Shown piece by piece: positions 19,883 through 28,134 of a stretch of DNA of 38,590 nucleotides. The position numbers and the translations under genes are program-made. Every line of letters starts with the position of its first letter. The first letter of the stretch is position 1. The stretch is from an uncultured Pseudomonadota bacterium (GTDB lineage: Bacteria; Pseudomonadota; Gammaproteobacteria; Steroidobacterales; Steroidobacteraceae): contig CAITAM010000443.1 of assembly GCA_903890265.1 (NCBI GenBank), positions 1-38,590 on the forward strand. The letters run 5' to 3'. The notes beneath the pieces are model-generated. The model did not search any database. It had not been told where the DNA came from and saw only the letters and a program-made list of their open reading frames with translations.

Positions 19883-21240
19883 GGTCCGGCAGCGGGCGTA
19901 AAGCGCATCTCCACCAGCTGCTTGGCCATCGCCGCCTGGTTCCAGGTGGCGGCATTCACCTCACCCGCCGGCGGATAGCCGCCACCCTTCGCGTGCGCGA
20001 CATGCTGCAGCACGACGCCGATCCGGCCCTGATCGGTGCGCGCAACCGCGGCGAGGTAGTCGGTAAACGCCGGCGAGGCGCGCTGCGACCCCTTCAGGGC
20101 ATCGTCCGCCGGGTTGCCGAGGACGTCGCAATGGGACGCCGGCATGTCGTCGGGTGCCAGCGCGTAGCCCTCCGCCGGATTGCCGGTCAGGCAGAAGTCG
20201 GCGGCGAAGCTCGTGACTCGTACCGTGCCGCTGGCACCGCGGCGCTCGAGCTCGGTGATGAGACCGCGCAGCGCGCCGAGGCGCGCGTCAGCGAGCGGCA
20301 GCTCGCCGTAGCCGTAATGTTCGATGAGGTTCGTCTCGGCCGCGGGCGGCGTCCCGGCGAGGCCGTTGTCGGTGCGCGGCGCGGCGGCCGCGTCGGGCGC
20401 CGGCGCGGCCGTCCTCGTCGCCTCGGCCTTCGTTGCCTCGACCCTCGTTGCCTCGACGCGCGCGCTCGCCTCGAGGGTCGACACCTGCGCCTCGGCGGCA
20501 CGCCGCGCCGCATGCTCGGACCAGGCAACGTAGCCGCTTACCGCCGACACGAGCGCCAGCAGCACGCAAAGCCACGGCCAGGGATTCGCCCGGTGGGCAA
20601 CCGCCGGCACGGCGGCCGGCGCCGTGACCACGGCGGGCGGCCGCTCGGCCGCGAGGCGCGCCGCCAGTCCGTCGACGGTGCCGAGCAGGAAACGCCTGAG
20701 CTCCGCGGACTGCGCGCTGAACAGCGGCTCCACGGCCTCGCGGAGTGCCGCCGGATCGACGGCCGCCCGGACCACGGCGGCAGGCTCGGCCTCGGGCGCG
20801 GCGGGCGGCGGTGTCGCGTCGAGCAGCAGCGGCTGCTGGGCCGTGTCCTCGACGGTGCCCGACGAGCGTTGCGGCAGCAGGTGCAACTGCTCGAGGGCAC
20901 GGGCGACATCGGCCAGTCCCAGTTGCTTTGGCAGGACGCCGGCGGCACCGAGCGCGCGAGCCTGGCCGAGGTACAGGTCACCCCCCTGGGACGTGTACAT
21001 CAGCACCGGAATACTCGCCGTGCGCGGATCGTTCTTGATCGCCTGGACCGCCTGGAAGCCGTCCATGCTCGGCATCAGATGATCCATGAAGATCACGTCC
21101 GGCCGCGCCTCGCCAAGGCGCGTGAGCGCTTCCTCGGCCGATTCCGCGGTATCTACCGCGAAGTCGTATTTCTCGAGAATCTTGCTGAGTACGACCCGTG
21201 CAGACTTCGAATCATCAACGATCAAAGCGCGCTTCTGCAC
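19879..21240 (-). CDS. Membrane-tethered response regulator with OmpA-like C-terminal region
   Basis: A CheY-type receiver (residues 1-120) has the acidic pair in VDDSKSA, phosphorylated D53 in FMDHLMPSMDG, a threonine in MYTSQ and a lysine in VLPKQL, so it looks active. Then come a variable linker, a single membrane helix (WPWLCVLLALVSAVSGYVAW, about 218-237) and a helical stretch with repeated VEAT/AEAT units. The last 150 residues (LGALRGLITELERRGASGTVRVTSF to WNQAAMAKQLVE) resemble a diverged OmpA-like domain. The receiver would be cytoplasmic and the tail periplasmic. There is no DNA-binding domain. The start is uncertain: GTG at 21240 gives a normal receiver N-terminus, while TTG at 21264 or GTG at 21252 are possible. 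It is coupled to the hydrolase gene. Confidence 0.8.
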   Translation of the reverse strand: MQKRALIVDDSKSARVVLSKILEKYDFAVDTAESAEEALTRLGEARPDVIFMDHLMPSMDGFQAVQAIKNDPRTASIPVLMYTSQGGDLYLGQARALGAAGVLPKQLGLADVARALEQLHLLPQRSSGTVEDTAQQPLLLDATPPPAAPEAEPAAVVRAAVDPAALREAVEPLFSAQSAELRRFLLGTVDGLAARLAAERPPAVVTAPAAVPAVAHRANPWPWLCVLLALVSAVSGYVAWSEHAARRAAEAQVSTLEASARVEATRVEATKAEATRTAAPAPDAAAAPRTDNGLAGTPPAAETNLIEHYGYGELPLADARLGALRGLITELERRGASGTVRVTSFAADFCLTGNPAEGYALAPDDMPASHCDVLGNPADDALKGSQRASPAFTDYLAAVARTDQGRIGVVLQHVAHAKGGGYPPAGEVNAATWNQAAMAKQLVEMRFTPAAGP

Positions 21241-21337
21241 GTTCCGGGGCACCGAGTGGAGCAAGTGGAGTCCGATCTTACCTGATCCCCCGCCGCCGTC
21301 TCCTGCCGGCGGCCGCTACCCGCCGTCCAGCGGGTAT

Positions 21338-22234
21338 TCAGCCAAAGCGCGCTGCGGTGATCTCGCCGTCGACCACGCCGACCACGCCGCCCCCGACCCG
21401 GACCTCGATCGCACGGCTGGTGCGGATCGCCCGCAAATGCAGCAACGACGGCCGCGCGAGATGGGCACCCTGCTCGACCCGGACCGCCACCGCATCGTCA
21501 CCGCAGTAACCGGTCTCAACGAGCCAGGCCGCGAGGCACGCGCCCGCACTGCCGGTGGCCGCGTCTTCGGCCTCACCGAAATAGTCGAAGAACGCCCTGG
21601 CCGAAAAGTCGCTGCGCCGGTCGGCGCCGCCGGGGGCAAAGGCAAACACGGCCCGCGCCTCGACCCGGTCGGACACGCCCTTGAGCGCGGCGAGGTTAAG
21701 CACCGCGCGCGCGAGAGCCGCACGGGTCCGCACCGGCACGATGAGATAGCCAAGCCCCGCGGTCACCTCAAGGGCCGGATGCCTGCCGTCGATGTCCGCG
21801 GCCTTCAGCCCGAGCAGGTCCCCGGCTTGTTTGCGCGTCAGCGCGCCGCCGATCGCAGGCACCGGGTGTCGCATCCAGTACAGCTCGCGTGAGCCCGACT
21901 TTTCCAGCACCACCGGGACCCGCGCGGCCGGGAAGTCCAGCATGATGCGCCTCGTCTGCGGGCTGCTCACGAGCTGGCGCAGGACGTGCGCCGTGCCAAG
22001 CGCGGGATGACCGGCGAAGGGCAGTTCGCGCACGGGGGTAAAAATTCGCACGGGCCAGGCGCCGCGGACCGGCGCCGTCGCCGTTACAAAGGTCGTCTCC
22101 GAGAAGTTCATCTCGCGTGCGAACGACAGCATTTGCCGGCTGCTGAGTCCGTCCGCACCCAGCACGACGGCCAGTGAGTTGCCGGCAAACGGCTTGTCGG
22201 TAAAGACGTCGACGATGTGAAGCTTGCGCCGCAT
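21338..22234 (-). CDS. PhzF family isomerase/epimerase
   Basis: This is a PhzF-fold protein of 298 residues, close to the family length. The N-terminal half starts MRRKLHIVDVFTDKPFAGNSLAVV, typical of the family, and contains the catalytic glutamate E46 in NFSETTFV and the PFAGHPALGTA motif. The second half has the matching EDAATGSAGACLAAWL motif. PhzF itself isomerises a phenazine precursor; most homologues have no known substrate and there are no phenazine genes here. The ATG at 22234 has AGGTG six bases upstream and fits the family start. It lies 98 bases upstream of the response regulator gene on the same strand. Confidence 0.9.
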   Translation of the reverse strand: MRRKLHIVDVFTDKPFAGNSLAVVLGADGLSSRQMLSFAREMNFSETTFVTATAPVRGAWPVRIFTPVRELPFAGHPALGTAHVLRQLVSSPQTRRIMLDFPAARVPVVLEKSGSRELYWMRHPVPAIGGALTRKQAGDLLGLKAADIDGRHPALEVTAGLGYLIVPVRTRAALARAVLNLAALKGVSDRVEARAVFAFAPGGADRRSDFSARAFFDYFGEAEDAATGSAGACLAAWLVETGYCGDDAVAVRVEQGAHLARPSLLHLRAIRTSRAIEVRVGGGVVGVVDGEITAARFG

Positions 22235-22385
22235 GGGACACCTGCAGAGGTAGGATCCCAGAGAGTAGGCAAACGCGCGCACGGCGACCGCGAAACAACT
22301 CGCGTTTCCGCACTTGATATAACGCGCGCGGCGAAGTGCGCGCCGACCAGGCCCGACGCACCGGATGGCGCGTCGGTGACGGGAC

Positions 22386-23192
22386 CTACTCCCGAAGCCC
22401 CGTGCCGCGGTTCATCAGGGTGACGGCGACCGCGAACAGCGCGGCCGCGAGCGCCGTCATGATCGCAATACTCAGCGTCACGTCGACGTCCGAGACGCCG
22501 AGGAAGCCGTAGCGGAAGCTGTTCACCATGTACAGGATCGGGTTCAGGTGCGATGCGCGCTGCGCCCACGGCGGCAGCAGGCTGATCGAGTAGAAGACCC
22601 CGCCAAGGTAGGTGAGCGGCGTGAGGATGAACGTCGGGAACCAGGAAATGTGATCGAAGTTCTTGGCAAACACGCCGTTGATGAAGCCGCCCAGCGAAAA
22701 CGTGATGGAGGTCAGCAGCACCGCCAGCACGATGATGCCGACATGATGGACCGTCAGGTGGGTGAAAAACAGCGCAACGACCGTCACGCAGCCGCCGACG
22801 AGGAAGCCGCGCACGAGACCGCCCGTGACGTAACCGAGGACGATCAGCCAGTTCGGCAGCGGTGAGACGAGGAGTTCCTCGATGTGTTTACCGAAGCGGG
22901 CACCGAAGAAGGAGGAGACCACGTTGCCGAAGGAGTTGGTGATGACGGACATCATGATCAGTCCGGGCGCGATGTACTGCATGTAATCGTAGCCCCCCAT
23001 CGCGCCGATCCGCTTGCCGATGAGGCTGCCGAAGATGACGAAGTAGAGTGTCGCCGTCACGGCCGGCGGCAGGAGCGTCTGCGCCCAGATGCGGACGATC
23101 CGATGGAACTCGCGCCGGACAATCGTCTCGAACCCGATCCAGTCCTTGCGCGCAATGCTGCCGGCGACGCCCGGTACGCGGTTGTCGCTCAC
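22386..23192 (-). CDS. yadH: ABC-2 type exporter permease, YadH-like
   Basis: The 268-residue membrane protein has six hydrophobic segments and the ABC-2 signature. Recognisable stretches are RREFHRIVRIWAQTLLPPAVTATLYFVIFG, APGLIMMSVITNSFGNVVSSFF and LTPLTYLGGVFYSISLLPPWAQ. It closely resembles YadH as I remember it. The start is a GTG overlapping the yadG stop codon (GTGA), so ATPase and permease are made together. The transported substrate of YadGH is not established. The 150 bases between its stop and the PhzF gene hold a weak inverted repeat (CGACGC/GCGTCG near 22348-22369) and no T-run. Confidence 0.92.
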   Translation of the reverse strand: MSDNRVPGVAGSIARKDWIGFETIVRREFHRIVRIWAQTLLPPAVTATLYFVIFGSLIGKRIGAMGGYDYMQYIAPGLIMMSVITNSFGNVVSSFFGARFGKHIEELLVSPLPNWLIVLGYVTGGLVRGFLVGGCVTVVALFFTHLTVHHVGIIVLAVLLTSITFSLGGFINGVFAKNFDHISWFPTFILTPLTYLGGVFYSISLLPPWAQRASHLNPILYMVNSFRYGFLGVSDVDVTLSIAIMTALAAALFAVAVTLMNRGTGLRE

Positions 23193-24121
23193 GACGCCGC
23201 CCCTTCGGCAGGTGTGTGGCTGACGAGGCGCATGAAGAGTTCCTCGAGCCGGTTGACCTTGTTACGCATCGAGACGGTGTCGATGCCCTGCGCGGCAAGC
23301 CGGACGAAGATGTCATTCAGGCCACGGTCCTTGGTCACGTCGATCTCCAGCGTGTTCGGATCCACGAGCCGACAGGCGTAGCCCGCCAGCACTGGCGCAG
23401 CCGACAGCGGCGCACGCACGTTGACGACGAAGGTTTCCGCCTGCAGCTTCATGAGCACGTTGCTCATGAGGTCGTTTTCGATGATGCGGCCCTTGTCGAT
23501 GATCGCCACCTGGCGGCAGAGCGTCTCGGCCTCCTCGAGGTAGTGGGTCGTCAGGATGATCGTCACGCCACGCTCGTTCGTTTCCCGCAGAAACTCCCAC
23601 ATCGTCCGGCGGATCTCGATATCCACCCCGGCGGTGGGTTCATCGAGTATCAGGAGCTGCGGTTCGTGCACGAGCGCTCGCGCAATCATCAGCCGGCGCT
23701 TCATCCCGCCCGAGAGGGCGCGGGCAATGCTGTTGCGCTTCTCCCACAGACTCAGCTTCTTCAGGTAGGTCTCCGCGCGCTCCCGCGCGATGTGCCGCGG
23801 AATGCCGTAGAACCCTGCCTGGTTGGTCAGGATCGACTCGCAGGTCTCGAACTGGTTGAAGTTGATTTCCTGCGGCACCACGCCGATGCACGACTTGGCC
23901 CGTTCGAGCTCCGTGTCGATGTCGTAGCCAAAGACCGAGACGCGCCCACCGCTCTTGCGCACCAGCGAGGTGACAATGCCGATCGTCGTGGTCTTGCCGG
24001 CGCCGTTCGGGCCGAGCAGGGCGAAGAAGTCGCCCGGCCGGACCCGAAGGTCAATGCCCTTCAGCGCCTCGACCCCGTTGGCGTAACGTTTGGTCAGCTG
24101 AGCGATCGCAAGAGCGTCCAT
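23189..24121 (-). CDS. yadG: ABC exporter ATP-binding protein, YadG-like
   Basis: This is the 310-residue ATPase partner of the YadH-like permease. It has Walker A (LLGPNGAGKTTTIG), the signature LSGGMKRRL, Walker B (LLILDEPTAGVD) and the switch histidine in LTTHYLEEAETL. The roughly 80 residues after the ATPase core form the accessory region usual in YadG/CcmA-type subunits. The ATG at 24121 has GAGG five bases upstream. It is the first gene of the pair and probably carries the promoter in the 83 bases before it, although I cannot identify clear hexamers there. Confidence 0.93.
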   Translation of the reverse strand: MDALAIAQLTKRYANGVEALKGIDLRVRPGDFFALLGPNGAGKTTTIGIVTSLVRKSGGRVSVFGYDIDTELERAKSCIGVVPQEINFNQFETCESILTNQAGFYGIPRHIARERAETYLKKLSLWEKRNSIARALSGGMKRRLMIARALVHEPQLLILDEPTAGVDIEIRRTMWEFLRETNERGVTIILTTHYLEEAETLCRQVAIIDKGRIIENDLMSNVLMKLQAETFVVNVRAPLSAAPVLAGYACRLVDPNTLEIDVTKDRGLNDIFVRLAAQGIDTVSMRNKVNRLEELFMRLVSHTPAEGAAS

Positions 24122-24204
24122 GGAGCCTCAATTACGCGGAAGTGCGCGCAGGGTACGGTGTCGCCGCGCCCAACCGCAACTCAGCAGAGCCCGGTCACTG
24201 GCCG

Positions 24205-24858
24205 TTAAGGGCGCTTCGGCCCGCCGCTTTGGCGCTTGGGCAGGCTGTCCGCCGCGAGGAGCTGCAGCCCAAGGAGGCGCACCGCCGTCAGCTGCTGGAC
24301 GTTGCCGGTGGCGGCCGCGTCGGCCAGTGCCAGCCAAAAGCCCGTGTGGTCCGGCCAGCGAGCGCCGACAAACGGCGCGACCGACTCGGCGACCCCGTCC
24401 AGTGCAGTCAGCGGCAGGCCACGCCAGACATCCACCACCGCGGGCGCCACGCCGAGCGCGAGGGGTGCTGCCTGGTCGCGCGCCCTGACCAGGTGCCAGG
24501 TGAGGAAAACGGCCAGGCGGCAAAACGCAGCCAGCGGCGCGGCGGCGGGGACCGCGCCGTGGCCGCCGCCCACCACCCGACGCCAGAAGGCCGCGTCGTC
24601 AAAGCGCAGATCGAACAGCGGAAACGGGCTTTCCGCGGCGACGGTGAGCGCCTGCGGCGGCAGTGACGCGAGCAGGCCGGCGGCGCCGAACGCGCCAGTC
24701 CGGCCGGCAGGATCGGGCCCCTCCGCGCGGGGAATGACGGCGAAGAAGGCTCGATTGAGGTCGTGCAGGGTGCGCACCATCTGCGAATCGAGCACGCGCC
24801 GATTGCCGGGGACCAGGGGCGCGCCCTGGTCGCGAACGCCGTCGGTAGGCAGCCACAT
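24205..24858 (-). CDS. Protein of unknown function divergent from flhC-like gene
   Basis: I do not recognise this 217-residue protein. It is mostly helical by composition and cytoplasmic, without signal peptide or clear membrane helix. Notable stretches are ESPFPLFDLRFDDAAFWRRVV, a hydrophobic FCRLAVFLTWHLVRA, and a C-terminal LTAVRLLGLQLLAA. The ATG at 24858 has GGAG eight bases upstream; the longer open frame (from 24927) runs through the promoter region and is not favoured. It shares a divergent control region, with a near-perfect 24-bp palindrome, with the FlhC-like regulator, which suggests the two are functionally connected. Confidence 0.7.
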   Translation of the reverse strand: MWLPTDGVRDQGAPLVPGNRRVLDSQMVRTLHDLNRAFFAVIPRAEGPDPAGRTGAFGAAGLLASLPPQALTVAAESPFPLFDLRFDDAAFWRRVVGGGHGAVPAAAPLAAFCRLAVFLTWHLVRARDQAAPLALGVAPAVVDVWRGLPLTALDGVAESVAPFVGARWPDHTGFWLALADAAATGNVQQLTAVRLLGLQLLAADSLPKRQSGGPKRP

Positions 24859-24933
24859 GGATTGGTCTCCGCGCCGTTTCTCTGGAATTGGAGCCGAAAT
24901 CGTCGCTGGTCGGACACCCAAGCCCAACGTATA

Positions 24934-24957
24934 TTTTTGGTGTATTTATACCAAAAA
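24934..24957. promoter_or_regulatory. 24-bp palindromic operator between divergent genes
   Basis: The half-site TTTTTGGTGTAT is followed by its reverse complement with one mismatch, centred at 24945/24946. It is the most AT-rich stretch in the neighbourhood. On the minus strand it contains an extended -10 element, TGGTATAAA (24953-24945), which would start transcription near 24938, about 80 bases before the unknown gene. On the plus strand it lies 30 bases before the FlhC-like ATG. A protein bound here could control both promoters. Confidence 0.65.
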
Positions 24958-24986
24958 ATAACCGCCCGACGACCGAGGGGAACGCG

Positions 24987-25559
24987 ATGCGCCTGACGGA
25001 TGACCGCTACAGCCGCGACTGGCGGCGGATGGAACTGGCCGTGCGAATGATCGGCCACGAGGCGCGCACCGGCACGATCCGGCAGTGGACGGGGCTGTCG
25101 GACGACCGAATCCGCAAGCTCTACCGCACGTACCTCGAGTCCGCCCCGGCCACCACCCCGGTGCGCCGGCACCGCGGCAAAACCCCGACCCAGACCGGTT
25201 ATTTCCTGCGCAACCGCGAACTGCGGCGGCACGCGGCGCTGCTTGCCGGCATCTATACGCGGCTTGGATTGCTCGATCTCGACGCGGTGACCGGCCTTCC
25301 GGTTCGCCGCGGTCCCCCGCTCGCGTGGGCGCCGCTCGCGCTGACCGCCTACGAGGCCTACCTTGATCTGTGTCCGGCGGTGCGCATTTCCTTCGAACAC
25401 GCGAGCCAGCTACTGAACGCGCTGTGGATCGCCACCGAGCTCGATCTGGCACCCTGCTGCCGGTGCTCGGCCCTGATGCTGGTCGACCGGCTGCGTCGTT
25501 CGGCGAGTCCGTGCACCTTTTGTGAGACACCGGCGCCCGGCGGTTCGGCAGACGGCTGA
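24987..25559 (+). CDS. FlhC-like transcriptional regulator
   Basis: The 190 residues resemble FlhC, the DNA-binding partner in the FlhDC flagellar master regulator. The helix LSDDRIRKLYRTYL matches the FlhC stretch LSRGRLIKLYKEL as I recall it, and the C-terminal zinc site has the FlhC spacing: C157-x2-C160 and C176-x2-C179. The middle keeps FEHASQLLNALWIATELDL at the expected place. The ATG at 24987 has GAGGGG six bases upstream; an upstream in-frame start would run through the palindrome. There is no flhD and no flagellar gene nearby, so it may act alone or control something else. The match is at family level only. Confidence 0.7.
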   Translation: MRLTDDRYSRDWRRMELAVRMIGHEARTGTIRQWTGLSDDRIRKLYRTYLESAPATTPVRRHRGKTPTQTGYFLRNRELRRHAALLAGIYTRLGLLDLDAVTGLPVRRGPPLAWAPLALTAYEAYLDLCPAVRISFEHASQLLNALWIATELDLAPCCRCSALMLVDRLRRSASPCTFCETPAPGGSADG

Positions 25560-25588
25560 GCGACTGTCGAGAGAATGCAGCACAGGTA

Positions 25589-25613
25589 ACGCTAGACTCC
25601 TCACGCTAGACTC
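25589..25613 (+). repeat. Direct repeat ahead of nudC
   Basis: ACGCTAGACTC occurs twice, at 25589-25599 and 25603-25613, offset by 14 bases, in the 91-base gap before nudC. TAGACT could serve as a -10 hexamer, and a similar GGCTAGACTCG stands near 11546 upstream of the hybrid kinase. It may be a duplicated promoter element; I see no matching -35. Confidence 0.35.
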
Positions 25614-25650
25614 GCCGCAGGCCCGCGCAGATCCCGACGGTGACCCCGCC

Positions 25651-26595
25651 ATGCACGATCGATCCCCTCGCCGCGCCCCGCACCTGTACGCGGGACCTTA
25701 TCTCGACCGCGGCGGCGACAAGCGAAAGGACGCGGCGTGGATCGAGGCCGCCCTGCACGCGCCGCAGGCCCGCTTTGTGCCGGTCTGGCGCAGCCTGAAC
25801 CTCGTGACCGTCAGTGACGCACGGCGGGCCGTGCTCTACCCGAAAGCCGCGATCAGCCCCTGGCTGTCGCACCAGCCCCCCATCTTTCTCGGCCAGTTCC
25901 GCGAACACGCGTGTTTCGCCGTGGAACTGCCGGCGACCGATCAGCCGTCGCTGGAGGGTGACTTCGTCGACCTGCGCCTGGCGGGCGGCGACCTCGAGGC
26001 GGACGAGGCGGGCCTGCTGGCCTACGCGCGGGCTCTGGTTTACTGGCGCTCCCGGCACCGGTTCTGCGGTGCCTGTGGCGCCGCCACGCGCCCGACGGAT
26101 GGCGGGCAGGTGATGACCTGCACGAGCGAATCCTGCGCGCAGCAGAGCTTTCCGCGCCTTGACCCGGCCATCATCGTGCTGGTGTCGGACGGTGAGCGGG
26201 CCCTGCTCGGCCGCCAGGCCTCGTGGCCTGCGGGGCGCTACTCGACGCTCGCGGGATTCGTCGAGCCGGGGGAGTCGCTGGAAGACGCGGTCGTGCGCGA
26301 GGTGGCCGAAGAGGCGGGCGTCGCCGTCACCCACCTCCACTACCACTCGTCCCAGCCCTGGCCGTTTCCGTCGTCGCTGATGGTCGGCTTTGAGGCCGGT
26401 GCCGCGGCTGACGAGCCGGTGGTGGGTGAAGAGCTTGAGGACGCGCGCTGGTTCACCCGCGCAGAGATCGCCGCGGGCGTCATCAAGCTGCCACCGAGGC
26501 TGTCGATCTCGTTCCGCCTCATCGAGCACTGGTACGACGCCGAGGGCTACAGCCTCGGTACGGATCTGGACAGGCTGGCAGGCCGCGCTCGTTGA
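25651..26595 (+). CDS. nudC: NAD(+) diphosphatase / NADH pyrophosphatase NudC
   Basis: NudC hydrolyses NADH to NMNH and AMP and, in E. coli, removes NAD caps from RNA. The 314 residues show a zinc ribbon (C139-x2-C142, C157-x4-C162), the Nudix box at 202-224 (GFVEPGESLEDAVVREVAEEAGV) and the NudC-specific SQPWPFPSSLM motif. The N-terminal domain is poorly conserved, as usual. The ATG at 25651 was chosen because the frame upstream of it runs through the intergenic repeats. Its stop overlaps the TTG start of the following permease (TTGA), pointing to a common transcript. Confidence 0.93.
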   Translation: MHDRSPRRAPHLYAGPYLDRGGDKRKDAAWIEAALHAPQARFVPVWRSLNLVTVSDARRAVLYPKAAISPWLSHQPPIFLGQFREHACFAVELPATDQPSLEGDFVDLRLAGGDLEADEAGLLAYARALVYWRSRHRFCGACGAATRPTDGGQVMTCTSESCAQQSFPRLDPAIIVLVSDGERALLGRQASWPAGRYSTLAGFVEPGESLEDAVVREVAEEAGVAVTHLHYHSSQPWPFPSSLMVGFEAGAAADEPVVGEELEDARWFTRAEIAAGVIKLPPRLSISFRLIEHWYDAEGYSLGTDLDRLAGRAR

Positions 26596-27371
26596 TCCCG
26601 CCGCTGGCGCTCGCGGCCACGGTAGCCGCCGCCTTTGCCGCCGGCGTCATTGATGCGATGGTGGGTGGCGGCGGCCTGCTGCAGCTGCCCGCGCTTTTCG
26701 CTGCCCTGCCCGGCACCGCACCGCCCACGCTGCTCGGCACCAGCAAGCTCGCCGGATTCATGGGCACCGGGGCGGCTGCGTGGCGTTACGGGCGTCACGT
26801 CCCGCTGCCCGCCCGGGTCATTGCCCCCGGCTGCGCGCTCGGTATCGCCGGCGGACTGCTGGGTGCCGCGCTCGCGACGCACACAAGCCCCGCCCTCTAC
26901 CGACCACTGGTACCGGTACTGCTCATTACCGTGCTGCTGCTCTCGCTCGCCGCGCGCGGCTTCGGTCTCGCACACCAGCCGCGCTACGACGGCCGCCGGC
27001 TGCCGGCCGCCCTCGCCGGCGTGAGCCTCATCGCCGTGTACGACGGCTTCTTCGGCCCCGGCACCGGCACGTTCCTGATGTTCATGCTCATACGCGTGCT
27101 GGGCTTTGATTTCCTGCATGCCTCGGCCATGGCGAGGGTCCTGAACGTCGCGACCAACCTCGCCGCACTGGCGTGGTTCTGCGCGCACGGCACCGTACTG
27201 CCCGCGCTGGGCTTGACTATGGGCGTGGCCAACGTCTGCGGCGCGCTGATCGGGACGCGCCTTGCACTGCGCGGCGGCTCGCCGCTGGTGCGCAAAGCCT
27301 TTGTCTTCGTGGTCGCGCTGCTCATTGTCAAAACGGCCGTTGATGCGTGGCCCTTGTTCCGGTTGCCGTGA
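26592..27371 (+). CDS. TSUP (TauE/SafE) family membrane permease
   Basis: This 259-residue inner membrane protein has about eight hydrophobic helices and the two family repeats: GVIDAMVGGGGLLQLPALFA near the start and YDGFFGPGTGTFLMFMLI in the middle. It looks most like YfcA-type members. TSUP proteins move sulfite, sulfonates or other small anions; the substrate here is unknown. The start codon is a TTG overlapping the nudC stop, with no alternative ATG before the first helix, so translation is probably coupled to nudC. Confidence 0.88.
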   Translation: MIPPLALAATVAAAFAAGVIDAMVGGGGLLQLPALFAALPGTAPPTLLGTSKLAGFMGTGAAAWRYGRHVPLPARVIAPGCALGIAGGLLGAALATHTSPALYRPLVPVLLITVLLLSLAARGFGLAHQPRYDGRRLPAALAGVSLIAVYDGFFGPGTGTFLMFMLIRVLGFDFLHASAMARVLNVATNLAALAWFCAHGTVLPALGLTMGVANVCGALIGTRLALRGGSPLVRKAFVFVVALLIVKTAVDAWPLFRLP

Positions 27372-27416
27372 CGGCGTCACCCGACCGGGCGAGCCAAGCG
27401 TGTATCCTCCTGCCGC

Positions 27417-28127
27417 ATGTGTCTGCTGGTGCTCGCCTACCAAGTCCTCGCCGACTGCCCGCTGCTGCTCGCCGGCAACCGCGACGAGCAGCACGCCCGC
27501 GCGAGCGCGCCGCTGCAGTGGTGGCCGGACGGCGACCTGGTTGCCGGCCGTGACCTCGTCGCCGGCGGGACGTGGCTCGGCGCCGCGCGCGACGGGCGGT
27601 TCGCGGTCGTGACCAACTTCCCGACGCTGCCGGCACCGGCCAACGCGCCCTCGCGCGGCCAGCTGGTGCCCGGGTTTCTGCGCACCCGCGCCACCCCACT
27701 CGAGTACCTCGATGAACTCAGCCGCCAGGGCGCGCGCTATGCCGGATTTACGCTGCTGGTCGGCGATACGACCGGAGTAGCCTGCTACTCGAATGCGGAC
27801 CAGGTCGTGCGCGCGTTGTCTGCCGGTGTATACGGCATCGGCAACGGCCCCCTGAACGAGGACCGCCGGCGCCTGAACGATGCCCGCTCGGAAGTCACCG
27901 GGCTGCTGAACGGCGGGCGGGCCGACACCGCTTCGCTCGTTGACCTGTTCCGCCGTGCCGACGGTGTTCGTGGCGAGACACCGTTTCTGAGCGCCGGCGC
28001 CTATGGCACCCGATGCACCAGCGTGCTGCGGCTTTCTGGCACGAGCATGTCACTCGAAGAAGTGGCTTACGGGCCGGACGGCACCGTGGCGACGACCTCT
28101 GCCGAACGCTGGACGCTGGCGCCCTGA
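27417..28127 (+). CDS. NRDE (TANGO2-like) family protein
   Basis: The 236-residue protein starts MCLLVLAYQ and carries the family's AGNRDEQHAR motif at about residues 19-28, followed by WPDGDLVAGRDLVAGGTWLG. Family members occur in bacteria and eukaryotes; roles in heme or lipid handling have been proposed for TANGO2, but no reaction is settled. The N-terminal cysteine at position 2 is typical and relates the fold to N-terminal nucleophile hydrolases. There is no good ribosome site before the ATG. It stands seven bases ahead of tamA. Confidence 0.88.
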   Translation: MCLLVLAYQVLADCPLLLAGNRDEQHARASAPLQWWPDGDLVAGRDLVAGGTWLGAARDGRFAVVTNFPTLPAPANAPSRGQLVPGFLRTRATPLEYLDELSRQGARYAGFTLLVGDTTGVACYSNADQVVRALSAGVYGIGNGPLNEDRRRLNDARSEVTGLLNGGRADTASLVDLFRRADGVRGETPFLSAGAYGTRCTSVLRLSGTSMSLEEVAYGPDGTVATTSAERWTLAP

Positions 28128-28134
28128 CGCTCCC

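Noticed and set aside
22348-22369. CGACGC/GCGTCG inverted repeat after yadH as a terminator
   Set aside because: The loop is ten bases and no T-run follows on either strand, so it cannot be called a terminator.
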